From Pseudomonadota bacterium (GTDB taxonomy: Bacteria; Pseudomonadota; Gammaproteobacteria; UBA5335): 18,980 nucleotides of DNA. Positions 16,267 through 18,980 of the stretch are shown here, one piece after another; the first letter of the stretch is position 1, and every line of letters begins with the position of its first letter. A program made the position numbers and the translations under genes. The notes beneath the pieces are model-generated. The model saw only the letters and a list, made by a program, of their open reading frames with translations, made no database searches and was not told where the DNA came from. The stretch lies in assembly GCA_002862965.1 (NCBI GenBank), contig PKCW01000270.1, forward strand, positions 1 to 18,980, given 5' to 3'.

Positions 16267-17091
16267 TCAATGTCCACTCGTGGAGGGGCGCACATCGCCG
16301 ACCAGCGACAGCCGCAACAGGGCCGGCAACGTCTGGTCTGCGGGGGCGCGGAACTGGGGCAGGCCGATGGTCATGCTGGGGTGGCCATCGCGTGGCTGCG
16401 CGATGCGGGACGCGAAGAGGCGATCCCAGAGCGTCAGCAGGTTGCCGTAGTTGCTGTCGGTCTCGTTCCGGTGCACGGAATGGTGCACGCGGTGCCAGTC
16501 CGGGGTGACCAGCACAAGGCGAAGGCGCTGATCCCACTGTCCGGGCAATGCGACATCGGCGTGGGTGATCAGGGCGAAGGTGGCCAGCAGCACTTCATAC
16601 AACGCCACTGCTGCAGTCGACGGCCCCAGGGCGATGATGACGGCGAACTTGTACAGCATCGACAGCAGGATTTCGGCCGGATGGAAGCGCAGTCCCAGCG
16701 TCACCTCGAACTGCGTGTCGCTGTGATGCACGCGATGGATGCGCCACAACCAGGGCAGTTGGTGGAACCAGCGGTGCTGCCAGTAGATGGCCAGATCCAT
16801 TACGGCAATCGCCAGCGCGGACTCGATGACGCCCGGCCAGGGCGTGAGCGCGAGCAATCCGAAACCGTGGTTCTGCACGATCGCGGCGAAGGACACCGCA
16901 CTCACCGGCAGGGCCAGATAGACGATGGCGGTGCCGATTGCAGCCAAGCCAAGATTGCGCCAGCGACGGCGCGGCGGCGAGGGGTCTCCACGCCGCGGCC
17001 AGAAATGTTGGCAGGCCAACAGCGCCACCAGCAGCATCAGAACGACTGCCAGCCGGATCAGTCCTGGCGTCAGGAGCGCATTGCCGTTCAT
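16267..17091 (-). CDS. Sterol desaturase / fatty acid hydroxylase superfamily membrane enzyme
   Basis: A 274-residue integral membrane di-iron enzyme. The histidine clusters of the superfamily are all present: HRWFH (His106-His110), HRVHH (119-123) and HRVHH (200-204), plus RFHPAE at 135-140. Hydrophobic helices are at about residues 11-27, 48-72, 90-104 and 145-178. Relatives hydroxylate or desaturate lipids, sterols or alkyl-glycerols using O2. It overlaps the DUF2064-like glycosyltransferase by ATGA and precedes ArsS by five bases, so it is part of the arsenosugar operon. The substrate is unknown; an arsenic-containing lipid or sugar is an inference from position. All metal ligands are kept, so it should be active. 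Confidence 0.9.
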   Translation of the reverse strand: MNGNALLTPGLIRLAVVLMLLVALLACQHFWPRRGDPSPPRRRWRNLGLAAIGTAIVYLALPVSAVSFAAIVQNHGFGLLALTPWPGVIESALAIAVMDLAIYWQHRWFHQLPWLWRIHRVHHSDTQFEVTLGLRFHPAEILLSMLYKFAVIIALGPSTAAVALYEVLLATFALITHADVALPGQWDQRLRLVLVTPDWHRVHHSVHRNETDSNYGNLLTLWDRLFASRIAQPRDGHPSMTIGLPQFRAPADQTLPALLRLSLVGDVRPSTSGH

Positions 17092-17768
17092 GCGCAAGGC
17101 TCCGGGGGCGTCGATGAAGTCAGCCACTGCAGCAGGCGAACCTGAGCGGCGGTCGGAGCGTCGATCGCAGCCAGTGACGCAACCGCGAAGGGAATGTCAT
17201 CGGCCGTGTCGATATCCCGCAGCGGCTCCAGCTCCAACCAGCGTCCACCGTCACGCATGGAGTGGGTGAACTCCATGGCCGTGTCCGGTGCGCTGTAACG
17301 CACGTTGGTCCAGGCCCGATCCGGAAGGGGACGGTTTGCACCAAACAGCCAGAATCCCCCATCGTCGGCACGACCCAGCACCATCCGGGAGTCCACACAA
17401 CTCAGCCATTCCGTCGCCTTGCGCAGCGATGCGGCGATGTTCTGGGGTGCGTCGGCGCCGACGAGAAGTGCCGCGTGGTGCCGTTTGCGTAGCTGGCGAT
17501 AGACATGGGCCATGCGTTCGCCCAGCGAGCCCTCGCCTTGGGACAGGTGTGGCAGGTCGAGCCAGGCATCGGAATGCAGCGCGGCGGTCTCCGCGACCGC
17601 CCAGTACGGCTGCACGCCGCCGGCCTGCTGCGCCACCGAGGCCACGGCTTCGGCCGAAAGCAGGTACAGCGCTTCGGCGCAGCGACGCCCGATGCCCGGC
17701 CACAGGCGGGTCTTCACCGGCGACAACGCCGGCGTCTTGACAAAGATGGCGATCCCGCAGTTCATCAT
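17088..17768 (-). CDS. TIGR04282-type arsenosugar glycosyltransferase (DUF2064)
   Basis: The 226-residue protein resembles the DUF2064 / TIGR04282 family, a GT-A-like glycosyl- or nucleotidyltransferase fold found with arsenosugar genes. Seen in the sequence are IAIFVKTPALSPVKTRLWPG at the N-terminus, the GADAPQ motif, and ADDGGFWLFGANRPLP, which are typical. It is soluble and cytoplasmic. The start at 17768 overlaps the stop of the TIGR04283 gene (ATGATGA), with a second Met directly after; the annotation uses the first. It probably acts in later steps of arsenosugar assembly; the exact sugar donor and acceptor are not known from the sequence. Confidence 0.88.
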   Translation of the reverse strand: MMNCGIAIFVKTPALSPVKTRLWPGIGRRCAEALYLLSAEAVASVAQQAGGVQPYWAVAETAALHSDAWLDLPHLSQGEGSLGERMAHVYRQLRKRHHAALLVGADAPQNIAASLRKATEWLSCVDSRMVLGRADDGGFWLFGANRPLPDRAWTNVRYSAPDTAMEFTHSMRDGGRWLELEPLRDIDTADDIPFAVASLAAIDAPTAAQVRLLQWLTSSTPPEPCA

Positions 17769-18433
17769 GGCGACACCTGCCGGGAGAACGTGCGCGCCTG
17801 CATGAGCGTCAGCCGCAGGTGCTCGCGCGTGATCGACCACCAGCCGTACCGCGCGTACTTGCGTGCGCTCGTGTGCAGGGGAGCACTGGTAGGGCGAAGT
17901 GGAACGTCCAGCGATCGCGCCATCCAGACCAGCGCGTGGTCCTCGCTGCCGGCGAGGTGTTCGTCGAATCCGCCGATGGCGTCGAAGATCCGACGTGACA
18001 TCAGGAAACCCTGGTCGCCGAACGGCAGTCCCAGCCAGCGGCTGCGAAGACGCGCCCCGAGCGTGTTGAGCCACATCAGCGAGGGACCATCGTCCAGGAA
18101 CCGCAGGTCGAAGTAGCCGATCGCATCAGCATTGGCGCGGACGAAGCGGTGCAGGCCAGCAATGGTGGTGGCGCCGATGTGCGAGTCCGCGTGCAGGAAC
18201 CACAGCCAGTCCGCGCAGGTGGCCGCGGCGCCGGCATTGAGCTGCCGTGCCCGTCCTGGCAGCGAGGGGACCAGCGTGATATTGGACGACAGGTTCTCCA
18301 CGTCGCCTGCGTCGGACTGCGTCAGGACGAGAGCGATCTCCTGGGCGCCGGCGGCATCCAGTTGCGGCAACAGCCCACGCCAGGCTTCATCGCCTGGACC
18401 GGCGGGCACGACGATGGCAAGGCTCGGCGACAT
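17765..18433 (-). CDS. TIGR04283-type arsenosugar glycosyltransferase (GT2)
   Basis: The 222-residue family 2 glycosyltransferase has an Ile/Val-rich N-terminal strand (LAIVVPAG), the donor-binding motif WLWFLHADSHIG in which the HADS stands where the DxD of GT2 enzymes lies, GLPFGDQGFLMSR and the catalytic-type GGFDEHLAGSEDHAL. These match the TIGR04283 group encoded next to arsS. It would add a sugar to an arsenic intermediate or related molecule. The ATG at 18433 is three bases after the ArsM-like stop and its end overlaps the next gene by ATGA. There is no signal peptide; it is cytoplasmic or membrane-associated. Confidence 0.92.
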   Translation of the reverse strand: MSPSLAIVVPAGPGDEAWRGLLPQLDAAGAQEIALVLTQSDAGDVENLSSNITLVPSLPGRARQLNAGAAATCADWLWFLHADSHIGATTIAGLHRFVRANADAIGYFDLRFLDDGPSLMWLNTLGARLRSRWLGLPFGDQGFLMSRRIFDAIGGFDEHLAGSEDHALVWMARSLDVPLRPTSAPLHTSARKYARYGWWSITREHLRLTLMQARTFSRQVSP

Positions 18434-18436
18434 GGC

Positions 18437-18980
18437 TCAGCAGCAACTGCCGGTGGCACAGGAAGACGGATCCACCGCAGGGGCGCAGTCGAACAGGCCG
18501 AAATGCGCGCCCTTGTCGCCCAGCAGGTCGAAGTGCCCGGCGAAGCGCGACGCGGCGAGCATGTCGAAGGTGTTGCCGCACACTCGCAGCGGCTTTCCGG
18601 TCTCGAAGCGATGGTGGTCGTCGAGCACGAAGGCGTGCGGGTGACCGGCGATGCTGCCGCGGTAGGTCGCGATCTGGCCGAAGTCCTCGCAGCGGTCCTC
18701 CAGCGACAGGCGGAAGGCGCGCATCGTCATCGAGCGGAAGTTGACCATGCCGATGTGGGCCTCGATCTGCGCATCCAGCAGCGGGATCGGCGACTGGCTG
18801 ACGCAGCGCACGTCCGCGCAACCCAAGCGGCCCATGATCCGGCGGAAATCCTCCACGTACAGTGCGCCCGACAGGCACTCGCCCAGCAGCACGGGATCGG
18901 TGCGCAATGCGTCGGGAATGCGCCGGTCGGCGAACACGTCGGAGAAGTACAGCTCGCCGCCAGGCTTGAGCACGCGCAAG
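18437..18980 (-). CDS. ArsM-like methyltransferase of arsenosugar operon (partial, N-terminus outside window)
   Basis: Only the last 180 or so residues are in the window; the frame is open to the edge. The part seen begins in the methyltransferase core (VLKPGGELYFSDVFADRR) and continues with DPVLLGECLSGALYVEDFRRIM, the usual C-terminal part of As(III) S-adenosylmethionine methyltransferases linked to arsS. The end carries CGNTFDML, FDLLGD and a Cys-rich tail (SSCATGSCC) with a CC pair that could bind arsenic. It would convert arsenite to methylated species for ArsS. Family confidence is good, but the N-terminal cysteines that define ArsM cannot be checked here. GTs and ArsS follow in the same operon. 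Confidence 0.85.
   Translation of the reverse strand, partial: LRVLKPGGELYFSDVFADRRIPDALRTDPVLLGECLSGALYVEDFRRIMGRLGCADVRCVSQSPIPLLDAQIEAHIGMVNFRSMTMRAFRLSLEDRCEDFGQIATYRGSIAGHPHAFVLDDHHRFETGKPLRVCGNTFDMLAASRFAGHFDLLGDKGAHFGLFDCAPAVDPSSCATGSCC

Noticed and set aside
16270..17145. A 291-codon plus-strand frame over the sterol desaturase gene
   Set aside because: Antisense to a gene with all three di-iron histidine motifs; Gln/Gly/Arg-rich with no domain.

Overview
The window is GC-rich bacterial DNA with tightly packed genes, many overlapping by ATGA. The protein families (P1B-type copper ATPase with CueR, PcoA-like CopA oxidase, arsenosugar genes, DUF692/DUF2063 bufferin genes) suggest a Gammaproteobacterium, perhaps of the Xanthomonas/Lysobacter lineage. 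The lineage is an inference; no rRNA, tRNA or CRISPR array was seen. Overall this is a metal and metalloid tolerance region split by a mobile insertion.

Region 1 (1-4251) is a copper module. After a small DUF1622 membrane protein, a CopZ-like metallochaperone (minus strand) and a Cu(I)-exporting ATPase (plus strand) are divergently transcribed from two promoters, each with the 19-bp spacer typical of CueR control. cueR follows the ATPase directly. Downstream lies the first 68 codons of a Tat-exported multicopper oxidase (CopA/PcoA type), cut off by a transposon.

Region 2 (4252 to about 10330) is an insertion. A Tn3-type terminal repeat abuts the oxidase fragment, followed by a complete Tn3-family transposase on the minus strand, a strong intergenic hairpin, a small DNA-binding-like protein, two unrecognised proteins that converge on one CTAG stop site, and an XRE-type regulator with its own operator. 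The matching right-hand terminal repeat and a resolvase were not found, so the right boundary is unknown.

Region 3 (10338-18980, all minus strand) reads from high to low coordinates. It starts with a partial ArsM-like methyltransferase, two arsenosugar glycosyltransferases, a sterol desaturase-family di-iron enzyme, the radical SAM enzyme ArsS, an arsenate reductase, a DUF2798 membrane protein, an AhpD-like protein, a permuted NlpC/P60-like hydrolase and a DoxX protein. After a 174-nt gap comes a bufferin operon: a precursor peptide (bufA), the DUF692 modifying enzyme (bufB) and its DUF2063 partner (bufC). The precursor is unusual in carrying two nearly identical six-cysteine core units. The gap holds an exact match to the GTAACC-N16-CGAA pattern I recall for SigF-type ECF sigma factors, which control bufferin genes in Caulobacter.

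As a whole, the region would export Cu(I), oxidise or sequester periplasmic copper, and convert arsenic to organic forms. The best candidates for something new are the double-core bufferin with its predicted ECF promoter, the joined arsenosugar and bufferin gene train with a membrane di-iron enzyme, and the unrecognised cargo genes at 7634-10269.
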